Origin: Cyrtodaria siliqua
Lineage: Eukaryota; Mollusca; Bivalvia; Adapedonta; Hiatellidae
Reading direction: 5' to 3'
DNA: 64,000 bases
Assembly (NCBI GenBank): GCA_037043455.1
Contig: JAWPHD010001275.1
Coordinates: 248,001 to 312,000 of the forward strand
In this document: positions 1 to 11,036 of the stretch, one piece after another
Numbering within the stretch: the first letter of the stretch is position 1
How the letters are laid out: each line of letters begins with the position of its first letter
Translations under genes and position numbers: made by a program
The notes under the pieces: generated by a model
Database searches by the model: none
What the model saw: the letters and a program-made list of their open reading frames with translations, nothing else
Told to the model about the DNA's origin: nothing

Positions 1-2
1 AT

Positions 3-908
3 ACAACACTTTCGCCAATCCAGTCTGAATCGCAGTCTAAACTTCAGCAAGATGACACAACACATTCGCCAATTTATTCTCAATCTCAGTCTTTATTTAC
101 CGGGCAATCAACCCCAGTAAAGAGGATATCTGCAACAGCAAAGGAAGAGAGAGTAAGAGATCGATTTAATGGTATATTATTCCATGTCATACCAAGTGAT
201 GGACAACTTACGATACTGTTTTCCACCAAAGACCTCTACAACAAGTTCTTAGCGTCGGTTGAAAAAGAACTGCATGCAAGACGCATAAGTGATACAAGGA
301 TAACATACACCACGCATATTCGTGGCATGTGGTGTACTTTAACTAGTGACAGTAATGCAGAATCAATTATCGTCACCGGACCCGCATACATGCAATGGAG
401 AGAAACAAATCTCACAAGATTAGCAACAAGGCTTTTCCAACATTATGCTGGTGAAATAGATGCTGATATCAGCAATGCATATATGTCAAAGACATCTACC
501 CCGACTGTGGCAGGACAACATGCATCTTCTTCATCACCAGTATCGCGAGTAGAGACACAGGATGCACAGCCAGAGTCAAATCAATCTTTAATATCTGGGA
601 TCAGCGCTCAAGTTGCAGAACTTCAACAAATTAGTAAAAAACGGCATGAACAGCTCTGTTGTGTAAACAGAAAAAATGACACTTTAATGCATAGATCTCT
701 GGAAGTATACAGATCTCACTCAGCCCATGAATTATCAGAGACCACCCTTGGTGATAAATATTTGACGATAAACACCACCACGTGTGAGGACCCTAAAGTG
801 ATTCCAGGTTGTGCTCCATGTACCTGCAGCGAGACTCTTACTAAGAACCAAGCAGAATCAACACATTCAGGAACTGAACAAAGTAAAGAACTAAAAAAAA
901 CAAAATAA
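3..908 (+). CDS. LINE ORF1, N-terminal part (open at the window edge)
   Basis: The frame is open from base 3 to the TAA at 906-908, so the first Met at 327 is not the real start and the protein begins outside the window. It opens with a Ser/Gln/Thr-rich low-complexity stretch. A compact region around 150-480 follows, containing FNGILFHV, LYNKFLASV and MWCTLTSD, resembling the conserved N-terminal domain of mollusc and cnidarian ORF1 proteins that precede an SGNH hydrolase. A short possible coiled coil (ISAQVAELQQISKKRHEQL) and a Cys-containing, Lys-rich tail come last. The SGNH region resumes 22 bp downstream in another frame, so this is probably one ORF1 split by a frameshift. Role in the element: RNA binding and assembly, by family analogy. 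Confidence 0.55.
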   Translation, partial: TTLSPIQSESQSKLQQDDTTHSPIYSQSQSLFTGQSTPVKRISATAKEERVRDRFNGILFHVIPSDGQLTILFSTKDLYNKFLASVEKELHARRISDTRITYTTHIRGMWCTLTSDSNAESIIVTGPAYMQWRETNLTRLATRLFQHYAGEIDADISNAYMSKTSTPTVAGQHASSSSPVSRVETQDAQPESNQSLISGISAQVAELQQISKKRHEQLCCVNRKNDTLMHRSLEVYRSHSAHELSETTLGDKYLTINTTTCEDPKVIPGCAPCTCSETLTKNQAESTHSGTEQSKELKKTK

Positions 909-930
909 AGGTGACAAATCAGGTTCGAAA

Positions 931-1656
931 TTGATGAAAACTCAGAAGAAAACACTACAAAACCAGGCCACAACTCAAAAACAAAGCCGAACATTAATCA
1001 TTGGTGACTCCATCTTATCCGGTGTAAATATAAAAGGCTTAAATGATAATGTTGAATGTCAACCCATTCCTGGTGCAACTATTGACACTATTATTAACAA
1101 AATTCAAATTTTCGAAACGACAAAATTTGATAATATTGTAGTGTACGTTGGTGGCAACAATGCGTCAAGACATACAGACTTGTAATATTTCGAAGAAAAA
1201 TATGACCAACTTGTTGCATACATAAAATGTCAAAACTCAAACTGTGCAATATACCTATGTACGTCATGTCCGTGAGGTGATACTGACGTCAAGGATGTCA
1301 ATGAAGTCATTACACAAGTCAGTCATACAACTAAAATCAAGATTATTGATATCAATTCAGCTTTCTATGACAAGCAACAGCAACTGAGATCCCATTTCTA
1401 CAAACCACGCGACAATATTCACCTATCAAGATCCGGCATCAAACGTGTACTTGGAAATATAAACCAACATCTCCATATTGTGGACAACTTTAAAAATCGG
1501 TCTTCCCCATCAGTCAATATGCCGGACCAGCGATGTATGAAATGCGGCCTAACAAATCATACAACAGCAGAATGTCGACACCAAAACCAAGTCCAATGTT
1601 TTAAGTGCAAGTTCAACGGCCACAAAGATTCATCGGGTTTGTGTTGGAAGAAATAG
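931..1656 (+). pseudogene. LINE ORF1 C-terminal part: SGNH hydrolase and zinc knuckles
   Basis: The text LIIGDSILSGV is block I of an SGNH/GDSL hydrolase (catalytic Ser in GDS), and IVVYVGGNNA matches the conserved GxN block. In the same frame the DxxH-type block appears as RDNIHLSRSGIK near 1410-1440. Two CCHC zinc knuckles follow: CMKCGLTNHTTAEC near 1537-1580 and CFKCKFNGHKDSSGLC near 1597-1645, ending at TAG 1654-1656. Two in-frame stops, TAA at 1183 and TGA at 1273, break the frame. In several LINE clades an esterase-like domain plus zinc knuckles forms the nucleic-acid-binding ORF1 protein. The copy is inactive. Confidence 0.7.
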
Positions 1657-1989
1657 GACAGTGGAACATTAGATGAAAGTTTTACGTCAAATAGGTACAT
1701 TGTATTGGACTGTATATGTGATAAATGTAATCGAACAAAGTGTTTTTGTATGTCGATAAACGATGAACACATTAATCAGTCAAAAAGTTTTTGCATTATG
1801 ATAGAACAATAATTGAAGAAGAAATTTTAACCGATCAAAATGACCAACACGACAGTTATGACTTATCAACACTGTATGACACTTCTTATCAACATAACAG
1901 TAACATATACCATGATATAACACTTGATGAAAATTTGAATTACGATGTTACTTCATCCATCAATACCCAAAACTCTTTAAATTAGGGTT

Positions 1990-3194
1990 AACATGCAAAG
2001 GCTTTAAAATAGGCCACATTAATATTCAAGGCATACAAAATAAAAATGATATTCATATTTTTGGACTAAGTGAAAGAAAGCTTAAATGTTTTTATCCTGA
2101 TAACTTCTATCAACTAGACAACTATCAGTTATTTAGAAAAGACAGAGTAATTTCAAAAGAACGAAAGGAAGAAGGGGGTGGAATTATTGTCTATGTAAGG
2201 AGAGAATGAGTGATATTGAGACGAACGAAATTGAATGTTTATGGTTAGAAGTGTTTCCAAAAAATTCGAAGAGGTTTCTGGTAGGTATGATTTACAGGCA
2301 TCCAAATGAAACTATTTTATGGAATGAAAATTTTGAAAATTTTATAGAAAAGGTAATAGAATCACAAAAAGAGATGTATTTGTTAGGAGATTTTAATAGG
2401 GACCTGTTAAATGAACAGATAAAAAAGTCATGGTTAGAATATATGGAAACCATTTGGTCTATTTCAAAAGGTAACTAAAGTTAACTAGGAAAGCCACATA
2501 TTTAAAAAACCCTGATAGATGATATATACTGCAATGTGCAAGCAAATATTAGTTCTATCGATGTCCCTCACATAGGATTAAGTGACCACTTTCCTATATT
2601 TCTTACTCGAAAAACAAATTGTGCACAGTCTAAATTGTCGCATCATACTATATCATACCGGTCTTAATTTTTTTTTAATGAGGACAATTTCATACACGAT
2701 CTGCAGTCTGCACCATGGGATATAATCAAAGTATTTGATAACACAAACGAAATTGTAGACACATGGTCATCTTTGTTTTTGAATATTATAGACAAACATT
2801 TGCCCCACGAAATCACATAGGGTAAAGTATAAACAACAGCCAAAGTGGATAACTTCTGATATTATTGATACCATAATGAAAAGAGATAGATACAAATCAT
2901 TAAATGATGAAAATCAATACCAAATATGGCGAAATAAAGTTGTTACACTTATTAAACAATCCAAAAAAAGCACAATATTCAGCTTTGATAATAGAAAACA
3001 ATAATAAACCTGGTAGGGTATGGAAATTATTCAAAGAAATAGGAGTCAATAAAAGAAATAGCAACTCAAATATTCCTTCACTTAAAAATTGATGAAAATG
3101 AGATCAATGAATGGAGCAAAATTGCAAAATAAATTTAATAGGTTCTTCGTTTCAGTAGCTTCAAACATAAAAGAACCTGTTGTAAGGTCAGAAT
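1990..3194 (+). pseudogene. LINE ORF2 remnant: EEP endonuclease, RT linker
   Basis: Frame-broken reading gives FKIGHINIQGIQNK near 2005, the N-terminal strand of LINE exonuclease-endonuclease-phosphatase domains. It continues with GGGIIVYVR near 2178, LVGMIYRHPNE near 2280, LGDFN at about 2383-2397 (the catalytic Asp/Asn motif) and LSDHFPIF near 2580 (the C-terminal Asp-His pair). After that, RDRYKSLN...YQIWRNKV and GRVWKLFKEIG correspond to the linker before the RT fingers. The frame changes several times (the longest piece is 2206-2478). The product would have nicked target DNA for target-primed reverse transcription. No RT palm motifs remain before the junction at 3194. Confidence 0.7.
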
Positions 3195-3236
3195 TTGAAA
3201 AAACCTAAATCTTTCTGTGATAGCAGGGTTGCTATG

Positions 3237-3644
3237 GTAAAGCCTGTTTCGCCACTGACAGTTCGAGGCGGTGCCCCTATTGTAAAGCCTGTTTTGCCAT
3301 TGACACTTCGAGGCGGTGCCCCTATTGTAAAGCCTGTTTTGCCACTGACAGTTCGAGGCGGTGCCCCTATGGTAAAGCCTGTTTCGCCACTGACCAGTTC
3401 GAGGCGGTGCCCCTATTGTAAAGCCTGTTTCTCCACTGACAGTTCGAGGCGGTGCCCCTATTGTAAAGCCTGTTTTGCCATTGACACTTCGAGGCGGGTG
3501 CCCCTATTGTAAAGCCTGTTTTGCCACTGACAGTTCGAGGCGGTGCCCCTATGGTAAAGCCTGTTTCGCCACTGACAGTTCGAGGGCGGTGCCCCTATTG
3601 TAAAGCCTGTTTCTCCACTGACAGTTCGAGGCGGTGCCCCTGTT
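3237..3644 (+). repeat. 45-bp tandem array, 9 copies
   Basis: Units start at about 3237, 3282, 3327, 3372, 3418, 3463, 3508, 3553 and 3599; period 45 bp with occasional 1-bp insertions. The core GCCACTGACAGTTCGAGGCG is a diverged form of the segment GCCACTGACCGTTCCAAGGC found once in each copy of the PLE-A 3' noncoding region (for example near 31550, 42890 and 47735). The array is followed by more of that 3' region (to about 3770), so one segment was amplified in place. Open frames here arise only because 45 is a multiple of 3. Confidence 0.9.
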
Positions 3645-3837
3645 GTAACATTTTTATGTTTGTGGGGTCACATATTCTCCTCTATTTTTTTCTTATAATT
3701 GTTGTGTTAGATTTGTATGTGTTTAAGGTTGACTGCGTTCTGTGAATGCTAACATTTGCTGTTCGACTGTTATCCTTACTCTCATTACAAAATAAGAGGT
3801 GTGCACGTTCGATTGTGACGTTTTCGAGAGGAAATAA

Positions 3838-4725
3838 CATATAGATATGCAAATCGAACAGGAAAAGTAGCATTAAAGGACGACAGTCAACCACCAAAAA
3901 CACAGAAACAAAGAACAACTATATATAAGAATGAATAAAAGGCAAAATTAAACATCACAAATACAAAATGGTTGACAATAGGGCTACCGCCTTGGAATGG
4001 TTAGGCCGCTGGGGGTTAAACAAGGACCTAGGATACACCAAACCTTACACTTACCCTAATGTCATCCCAATAAAACGGGACAGTGTAAATAGAGAAATCC
4101 CCGCCATGAACTATTCTCTAACCAACAAGGCAGCATTAATAGGCAATATAAGTAAAACACAAAGATTCTAGTGTATATATAAATACAAAAAACAAAACAA
4201 ACAATAGCCTAGAAAGCCACAAAGAAGACACTAAAGCTTTTTGGCAATAGCCAGATAAACAAGAGAATAAACTATTAAGGGCACGAGACAAGACTGCAGA
4301 CAAACATCAAACGTCACGGTCCTTTTGGGCTTTAGGTAATAAGGAATAAAGGCATATGACGTCACAAACACAACAAAGGTTGACAATAGGGCTACCGCCA
4401 TGGAACGGTCAATGGCAGAAAAAGGCCGCTTGGGGCTTGACAAGGTGATGCATCAAAACGTCACATTTATCCTACTGTCATCCCGATGTAAATAAAGAAA
4501 TCACCCCATTAACTATTCTCTAACCTACCAGCATTAATAGGCAATATAAGTAAATCACAAAGATGCTCGTGTATATATAAATTCAAAATCAAGTAGCATA
4601 TAAAGCCACAAAGAAGGTACTCAGTGACTTGGCAGAAGCCAGAGCAACACGAGATTAAACCATTGAGGGCACAAGACAAGATTGCAGACAAACATAAAAC
4701 GTCACCGTCCTCACCGAAACACATA
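3838..4725 (-). mobile_element. PLE-A 3' noncoding region, two head-to-tail pieces
   Basis: Two minus-oriented pieces (about 3838-4377 and 4378-4725) contain the landmarks of the 3' region seen after every better RT copy: the terminal ATAYAAAAATCGAACAGGAAAAG motif, GTTGACAATAGGGCTACCGC, CAGTGTAAATAAAGAAAT, and the stretch following the RT stop. The RT itself is absent. These are severely 5'-truncated or recombined copies. From 4726 to about 4930 I see only AT-rich sequence. Confidence 0.6.
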
Positions 4726-5639
4726 TAACACTATTTTATTAAGTTTATCAACAAGGGTTTTTAGTCCAATCAAGGAATATTAAGTTTTATAAATCACTAG
4801 CGATATTTGTTAAACGACGCAAGTTAAAATTTCAAATGAAAATATGAATTATTAAAAAAAATATAATTCTTTGAAAAGTGGCCGATTATAAAAGTTGAGT
4901 AGTGTAGAGGCGAGCTGTTAATAGTTCCACCGCAAAACAACAGCAATCAAACGCAATGGCACCGGAAATCCGCATTGCACTATACCCCCGAAAAATGAGC
5001 ATTATTTAAAATGTCAGTGAAAAGGACAATAGGTGACATAAATATTGGTGAAGTCAGGGTTACCGAGTTGGGTCGGTCAGTAGGCAATAAGGCATACAGG
5101 TTAGCTTAAATCGATTTCATGTGTAATGTTCCTCGTTATTAGCCTGTATTCAGCCCACAAATTTACAAAACAGTGTAAATAAAAGTACATACCATCAACA
5201 GTTAATCCCTTACAATTAAGTCCACATCCTAAACCTAACCCTAACCTCACTTTTATCCTACTGTCATCTCAATAAAACGGGACAGTGTAAATGAAGATAC
5301 CCCGGCCAGGTTATGTACTCTCACAAACAAGGCAACACAAATAGGCAATAAAAGTAAAACACAAAAATGATATTTTATGATTAATATAAAAAACCAGAAG
5401 CCTAGAAAGCCACAACGCAAGTACTCAATGACTTGGCAGAGACCAGAGCAACAAGTGAACAAACCGTTAAGGGGACGACAAGACTAGATTTAAGACAAAT
5501 ATCAAACGCTACCAGTTTCATGGCTTCACAGAAGCCAGCGGCCTTTTTTGCCACTGACCGTTCCAAGGCGGTATCCCTATTTTCAACCCTTTTTGTGTTT
5601 GCGAAATGATATGCCTTTATTCCTCTAGACGTGTGTCTT

Positions 5640-6014
5640 TTTCAAACAAACAAAGCCTTCATTGAAACATTTGTCATACTATCGCGACCTTTTGCTGCCT
5701 AAGGTTTTGCCGCTGCTATAATTTTAGTAGTATGTATGAAATCATTAGAAATCGAGAGATGAAGGTCAAGGAATGCTGAAGTGGTATCCAAAGTGTTGGC
5801 TTTATTCAACGTAAGCTCTACTTGTTGACATGTAGGTAACAATATGATCCACGAACGGATTATCAACACTGATTATGCCATCTAGATACCGAGATGTAAA
5901 TGCTTCAATAATGTCACGCTGGTTAGTAGGTGACAAACTGGACATAACATCTCTTTCATAGAAATAAAAAACAACCAAAATTCTCCACATTGAAACCAAT
6001 TTTAAAAATTTCAC
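5640..6014 (-). pseudogene. PLE RT fragment with a mutated active site (YLDG)
   Basis: On the minus strand the text reads LSPTNQRDIIEAFTSRYLDG and continues with SVDNPF. This aligns with LSPDTQADVIEAF...YLDDI.NIDNPF of PLE-A at 21000-21100 and with the PLE-B copy at 44.7 kb. The second catalytic Asp of the YxDD box is Gly. Only motif C and some flanking thumb sequence remain. The same YLDG variant occurs in block copy 2 (22974-23156), so the fragment was already dead when the block duplicated. Confidence 0.75.
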
Positions 6015-7300
6015 ATAATCAACAATTATTTAAATACCGGTAAATAAATGAATAAACGCGATTCGTCTGTAATTTTAATATTGAGGATTTTTATAGAGGC
6101 ATCTACAGCGTATACAGTGGCATCTACAGCGTATACAGTAATTTCAGAAACATAGGAAAGAAAATACAGATTGATCTGCAGTATTGTTTTATTTCTAGGG
6201 AAGATATATCTAGATCAAGTCCCATATGGTTCAAGAATAGGAGTGTCACGAATAAACTGCATCCACTGTTGGTTTCTTACAAAACATATTCTATTCCGCG
6301 TCATTTTACGGCGCTGATCGCAACCAAAGAAGGGGTCGATCCTTACAGATAGCGGGAAGTATACAGTACTGGTTCTAACAAGGAAAGGTGTGTGGTTTGC
6401 TCCCATTAAAATTTCGACCGAAAATGAAATACAATTTGATGCATACGGCGTAAACACTATTAAACAGCAACAAAAGCAATCAAAGACGAGAACGCGCATT
6501 TCCAAAACTTCCAAAAAGAAGACCGGGAAGAATGATTATAAATTATTGATTTCAAATGCAGTAAAATAACTGTACTAATTTATGGAAATAATTTTAGCTC
6601 CATAAGTTTTGTATTTTAAGTACATGTAGTTCTAAGTGTTCCCTTTCTTTTGTGAAAAACGGGCCAAAAAGGAAGCCACTTCTATAGTGATGCAGTACAA
6701 CCAATCAATTTTGTTATCTGTTCATCCCACAGAGATTGTATGACATTATTATATATGGATTTATTGGGGGATTTCTTTATTTACACTGTATCGTTTTATA
6801 GGAATGACAATAGGATAAGATATGTTTGTTGCATCCTAGAACCAGGGTTAAACCCCTAGTGGCCGTTTTGGCCACCGACCGTTCCAAGACTGTAGCTCTA
6901 TAAGCAACCCCTTTATATTGATGATGTTATATACCTTAACGTGTATTCAGCCTTGTAAGTCGTGTTTGTTTCTATGTGGATGACTGTGTCCTTGAATGCT
7001 ACATTTCCTGTCGACTTTTATATCTACTATAAGTACTGAACATAGTCTATTTTCCATTTTTCCTCATTCCGATGAGCTATAGTTATGAACTATTGTTCAT
7101 AATTGGAACACTATTTCCTTCTATCAATAAACTAGATTCTAGTAGGACAGTGGATTTAGCCGCATTAATGAACTGGAGTAACACGGGATTCGTCTGTATA
7201 TTTTAAAGCTGTGTCTTAGCACCATAATCAAATAGATGAAACAAATATCGCTTCCACTCGCTCCTACTTATTGCGTTGCAATTAATTCCATTTTAATATA

Positions 7301-7997
7301 CTCCTCAAAATAAATTAGGGACCATCCCTTCTTTTTGTTTGTATCATTGCACACGTTTAAACACACATGGCATTCCAAAAATTGAAACTGTTTCGTGTTT
7401 ATTTATTCTTTAGGAACATTTTACACCAAAAGAAATTTAATTTGAAAATTCAAATTTGGAAATTGCAATAAAATGCTTTTTTTTCCAGAAATGTTAGTTG
7501 GTACTATTTTCGTGACTATTGATTCCTTAACAAAAAATTGTCACCATTTTCTTTAGAATAACTCTATAGATAAGCGTGCAGTGTCAAATAAGCAAGGAGA
7601 TCTTGAAAATATTTAATGGGATAGAATATCATCGTTTTTTCAAAACTGTTCGGTGTATGCATTTAAACTGTCAAAGGTTATTCAATTTCGGGGTAAATTT
7701 AAATTTCGCTTCCATAGTTCCATTGTTAGTGATGGAAAGTAATGAATAAATTGACAAAAACATATTGAAACTTTTAGTATTGTTGTTTTGGGGCAAATTA
7801 ATGATTTTTAGAAATTATCAAAAAGCTCGGACTCCTTTTAATTGACAGAACAATGTATATCAACATTTTGTTCTTTCCTCTAATGTAGAAGATCTGATAA
7901 TGACCAGTTTAATGTAACATTGAAAATGGTATGTCGTTAATTTCACTGGTAAGCATATGGAGAAATATTCTTGCGGTCCTTAACTAATTTTGAGGAG
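7301..7997. mobile_element. MITE, 697 bp, TA-flanked inverted termini (copy 1)
   Basis: The left end CTCCTCAAAATAAATTAGGG and the right end CCTTAACTAATTTTGAGGAG are imperfect inverted repeats of about 28 bp. Both ends abut TATA, consistent with the TA target duplication of Tc1/mariner-like elements. The inside is AT-rich with no supported ORF, so it would be non-autonomous. The homologous insertion in block copy 2 is at 24383-25116. Confidence 0.7.
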
Positions 7998-8726
7998 TAT
8001 ATAAACCTCCTTAATCATAGCTAGCAATGAACCCAAAGTTTAATAGAAACATCCGTACAGCTGTTAAAGTATTCCACAATTTAATGTTAATTTCGTTATA
8101 GCTTTTAATTGGAACTGATTTAAGATCTTGCTTTGTTAAAATCTAACATGCGTTTGTTTTATGTAATAAAACGCCCTTGTGAGTGAGTTTATCACTACGT
8201 GTTTCTTACGGAACTAATAATGTTAACGTGTTTTTATATCATGGGCGCATTAGTTTCTCGGAAATGTTTTGTTAAAAAATATTCAATTATATTTGACGTT
8301 CCAGGATAATTCCGTAAGCTGTAATCCATATTAGATTTTAAAATGTATCAGCGTTACTAGACTATTGATTTTAGATTGAAATAAAATGTTCATTAATGGC
8401 TTAAATATAATACTGTTTGCTAATTGTTCGACAAAAATTGTTTACTAGTTTAAGAAATATTACATCTGTTCTAATCGATTATCAGAAACTAGTGATACGA
8501 CGTAACCTAGTAATATATTCGAAGGAAATTAGTGATACGACGGTAAACCAAGAGACAAGGAAAATCATATGCATAACATCTGTGAAAATCATAGCTCTTA
8601 TGTTTTTATTTTCTGTACTTACCACAGCACTATGATGCGGCCGGTAGCAAATATAGGTAGGTGGGCGTCACGACATCATGCAATGACTGCATAAACAACC
8701 GCCCTATTTCAGTTGACTTAACCTTA

Positions 8727-8949
8727 AATACCACACGTACATGTATAAATCTCATCAAAGAGAAGGATATCATGCAGTTATGGTCCTTTTTTGTAACAAC
8801 TGTACATTTCCAAACATGTATTTAGTTTCCTTATTAATGCCCTGTCTAATATACATTTTATTCATTGAAGCCCATTTCGTTGTATTTAGAGAGTGCTGTG
8901 TCCGTCGGTTATTACCTGCTGGGGAAGAACAACATCAACATAAAGAACT
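8727..8949. other. Unassigned sequence between the block and a PLE-A end
   Basis: Nothing recognisable. Short overlapping ORFs lack family resemblance and are not repeated elsewhere in the window. Confidence 0.3.
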
Positions 8950-9215
8950 ATAAAAAAGATCGGACAGGGAAAGAAGCATTGAAGGACAGACAACTACAAC
9001 ACACAGAAACAAACACGCAAACAGACAAACAAGAAGGCAAAAGTAATAATAAATACAAACGACATCACAAACACTTACTGGTTGACAATAGGGCCACCGC
9101 CTTGGAACGGTCAGTGGCAAAGTGCACCAAACCTCACACTTACCCTACCTCATCCCATTAAAACAGGACAGTGTAAATAAAGAAATCCCCGCCATGATCT
9201 AATCGCTATATACCG
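8950..9215 (-). mobile_element. PLE-A 3' terminal piece
   Basis: It carries the minus-oriented 3' terminus (AAAAAAGATCGGACAGGGAA), the GTTGACAATAGGG segment near 9082 and GACAGTGTAAATAAAGAAAT near 9170. There is no RT. The ORFs on both strands are by-products of this repeat. Confidence 0.65.
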
Positions 9216-10022
9216 GGCGCCACTCTAAACAAATTTTTAAATAGAAATGATAACACATTTCATTAAGCACCATCAATGACCTGTTGTTTGATATCACGTT
9301 GATCGTGGAATGTTTAACATTGCATATTAATATAATTATACACTTCTCCAAAATGAGTCAATTTTCATCAATAAGATTAAAATCTTAAAATGAGAAAAAT
9401 GGTCCTATAGCAAACACAGCACACAAACACAATGGGACCGTCTGCAATGTACGACCAGCACAGAGAACATTTAATGTCAATGCAAGATAGAATAACAACA
9501 CAATGAATGGTGAAGACAGGGTTAACGACTTCAGTCAGTATGCAGTAATGCCCACTGGTAAGTATAAGTCGACTTTATGTGAACACAACCACGCTATTGT
9601 CCTATCTGCAGCGCTCAAATTGACGAAGTAAAGGAAATCTCTAACAATAACATCCACATCCAGAGAAATTAGGAATCGATACAATATAAACGCATAATAC
9701 GAAACACCTCAGGATGTATCCAGAATTGTATCGAACATCCACAGCAGTTGAAACCAAAGGGAAAACCAATTTACGACCAGAACACTTGAGGGACAACAGT
9801 TCAGGCCAAGACCACTTGAGGGACAACAGTTCAGGCACCAAATTTCCCTTTCCCTTTCAGGGGTTCAGAGAGAGAAAAGCAAAGTGAAGCTTAGTGACTG
9901 AATGTAGAGGGGTCAATCACCTATCATGAAGTGCGTTGTAATATTAAAGGGTCATTAATTTTGTAAAGTGGTCAGGAAAACGTTAGAACCCTTTAATTTT
10001 TTAAGTTTATAACTCCATAAAA
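9216..10022 (-). mobile_element. PLE-B 3' region and RT C-terminal remnant
   Basis: 9440-9960 matches the flank of the PLE-B RT at 43530-43990 in the same orientation (shared landmarks: ATCCACATCCAGAGAAA and ACACCTCAGGATGTATCCAG), and 9216-9800 matches 27310-27960 inverted. From about 9885 to 10022 the minus strand corresponds to the C-terminal RT part of PLE-B at 44040-44210. It is joined head-on to plus-strand PLE-A sequence at about 10022. Confidence 0.6.
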
Positions 10023-10340
10023 TAAGGTACTGCATGCTTGGTGGTGGACCCTTTTACAGTTTGCAACTATGCTTTCATCTTAATAGTACGATGACCGGAC
10101 TGGCTGTTGACCCTATGATGACGCCTACCTAAAGCTCATCGGGACGGTGGCGTTTGATGTTTGTCTATGATCTTTCTTGTCGTGCCCTTAATGGTTTATT
10201 CTCTTGTTGCTCTGGCTTCTGCCAAGTCACTGAGTACCTTCATTGTGACTTTCTAGGCTATTTTTTTTTTATTATGTTTACACGAGCATATTTGTGTTTT
10301 ACTTATATTGCCTATTGATGCTGCCTTGCTGGTTAATATT
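10023..10340 (+). pseudogene. PLE-A RT C-terminal end and 3' region
   Basis: The plus strand reads ACLVVDPF with the following DDRTGxxVDPMMTPT-like text up to the TAA, then the conserved post-stop stretch (GGACGGTGGCGTTTGATGTT, TTCTCTTGTTGCTCTGGCTT). It matches 47300-47600. A frameshifted, 5'-truncated remnant. Confidence 0.6.
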
Positions 10341-10423
10341 TCTACCCAAGATCATTTTGAAAGCAAAAATGAGATAAAGGATCCTATAGAAACCACAGCG
10401 TCCGAAACTCGTTTCGGAACTTT

Positions 10424-10472
10424 CTGTGTTATATGATTTCCATATGGAAAAATCGTTTTCCATATAACACAG
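10424..10472. repeat. Nested perfect hairpin
   Basis: Arms CTGTGTTATATG (10424-10435) and CATATAACACAG (10461-10472) are perfect 12-bp inverted repeats. Inside lies a second stem, GGAAAA-ATCG-TTTTCC. Function unknown. Confidence 0.7.
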
Positions 10473-10489
10473 ACAGTTGAAGTAGCTAT

Positions 10490-10870
10490 CACACCAACAA
10501 CAACCAAATGTTACATATGTTTACCGTTTCTAAACCTTTTGAGGACGAGCTATAATTTACATATTTTGAGAATCCAATCTCTATATAGAGAATATATACG
10601 GCTTTAACCCGCAAGGCCGAACCCCAAAGCTGGAGTGTTAATTTAACAACTCTTAATTCTTTTTGAAGATATTTAATCACGGGTATTTTAAGAACCCGTG
10701 AAAAATGCTATACTTTTAATCGGCACATATGCATTATTATATGATCTGAACACTGGTTAGAGTTTCGATGAACAATTTTGTAGTGCAATTTTGAGGTTAT
10801 TTGTCGGGTTAGTTTCTTTAAAACTATTGGAACGTTTTATAGAAACTGTCTTTAATTTCAAAATGTGTGA
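10490..10870. repeat. Dispersed repeat shared with 28040-28260
   Basis: Shared landmarks in the same orientation: TACCGTTTCTA, ATTTTGAGAATCC, GATGAACARTTTTGTAGTGCA and GGGTTAGTTTCTTT. Noncoding. The adjacent stretch 10345-10375 also matches 27950-27985, so both loci retain the same longer element in pieces. Confidence 0.6.
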
Positions 10871-11036
10871 AGTTTAATCGCAATCGGAACAAAGTCCTAT
10901 AGTTCTTGAGCTGGCTGTAGACCCCCCTCCCCCCCAGGGGGAATTTTGTAGGGTATGATTTTCTGAAAGAACATACATTAAGCTTCAAAATGAGACATGT
11001 GTGCCATCTGAGCGTTGGGGCTTTAGTGAGTTTTGG

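Larger units (their letters stand above)
1..3194 (+). mobile_element. Degenerate LINE (non-LTR retrotransposon), ORF1 plus start of ORF2
   Basis: Protein-like stretches follow one another in the order expected of a LINE with an esterase-type ORF1: an ORF1 N-terminal part, an SGNH/GDSL hydrolase region, two CCHC zinc knuckles, then an apurinic-type (EEP) endonuclease and the start of the RT linker. The copy is cut by the left window edge and stops abruptly near 3194, where a 45-bp tandem array begins, so the RT catalytic core and 3' end are missing. Stops and frameshifts show that it is dead. The SGNH plus zinc-knuckle ORF1 recalls CR1/L2-like elements of molluscs, but the clade cannot be fixed without the RT. 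Confidence 0.75.
4960..8726. repeat. Duplicated block, copy 1
   Basis: About 3.8 kb matches 21370-25866 in the same orientation, and parts match 42350-43460. Shared landmarks in order: a PLE-B-like terminal piece near 4980-5230, a minus RT fragment carrying YLDG at about 5880, a stretch around 6600-7250 with no coding signal, a MITE at 7301-7997, and the ending CCTTAA at 8726. Apart from the RT scrap no coding region is supported; ORFs here (such as 6215-6514 and 8417-8635) are not conserved between the copies. Confidence 0.8.

Noticed and set aside
3195..3745. Repeat ORF with KPVLPLTVRGGAP units
   Set aside because: 45-bp array translated; no independent coding evidence.
5228..5252. Telomere-like CCTAACCCTAACC
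   Set aside because: Only two TTAGGG-type units inside a dispersed repeat; the counterpart at 21640 is degenerate.
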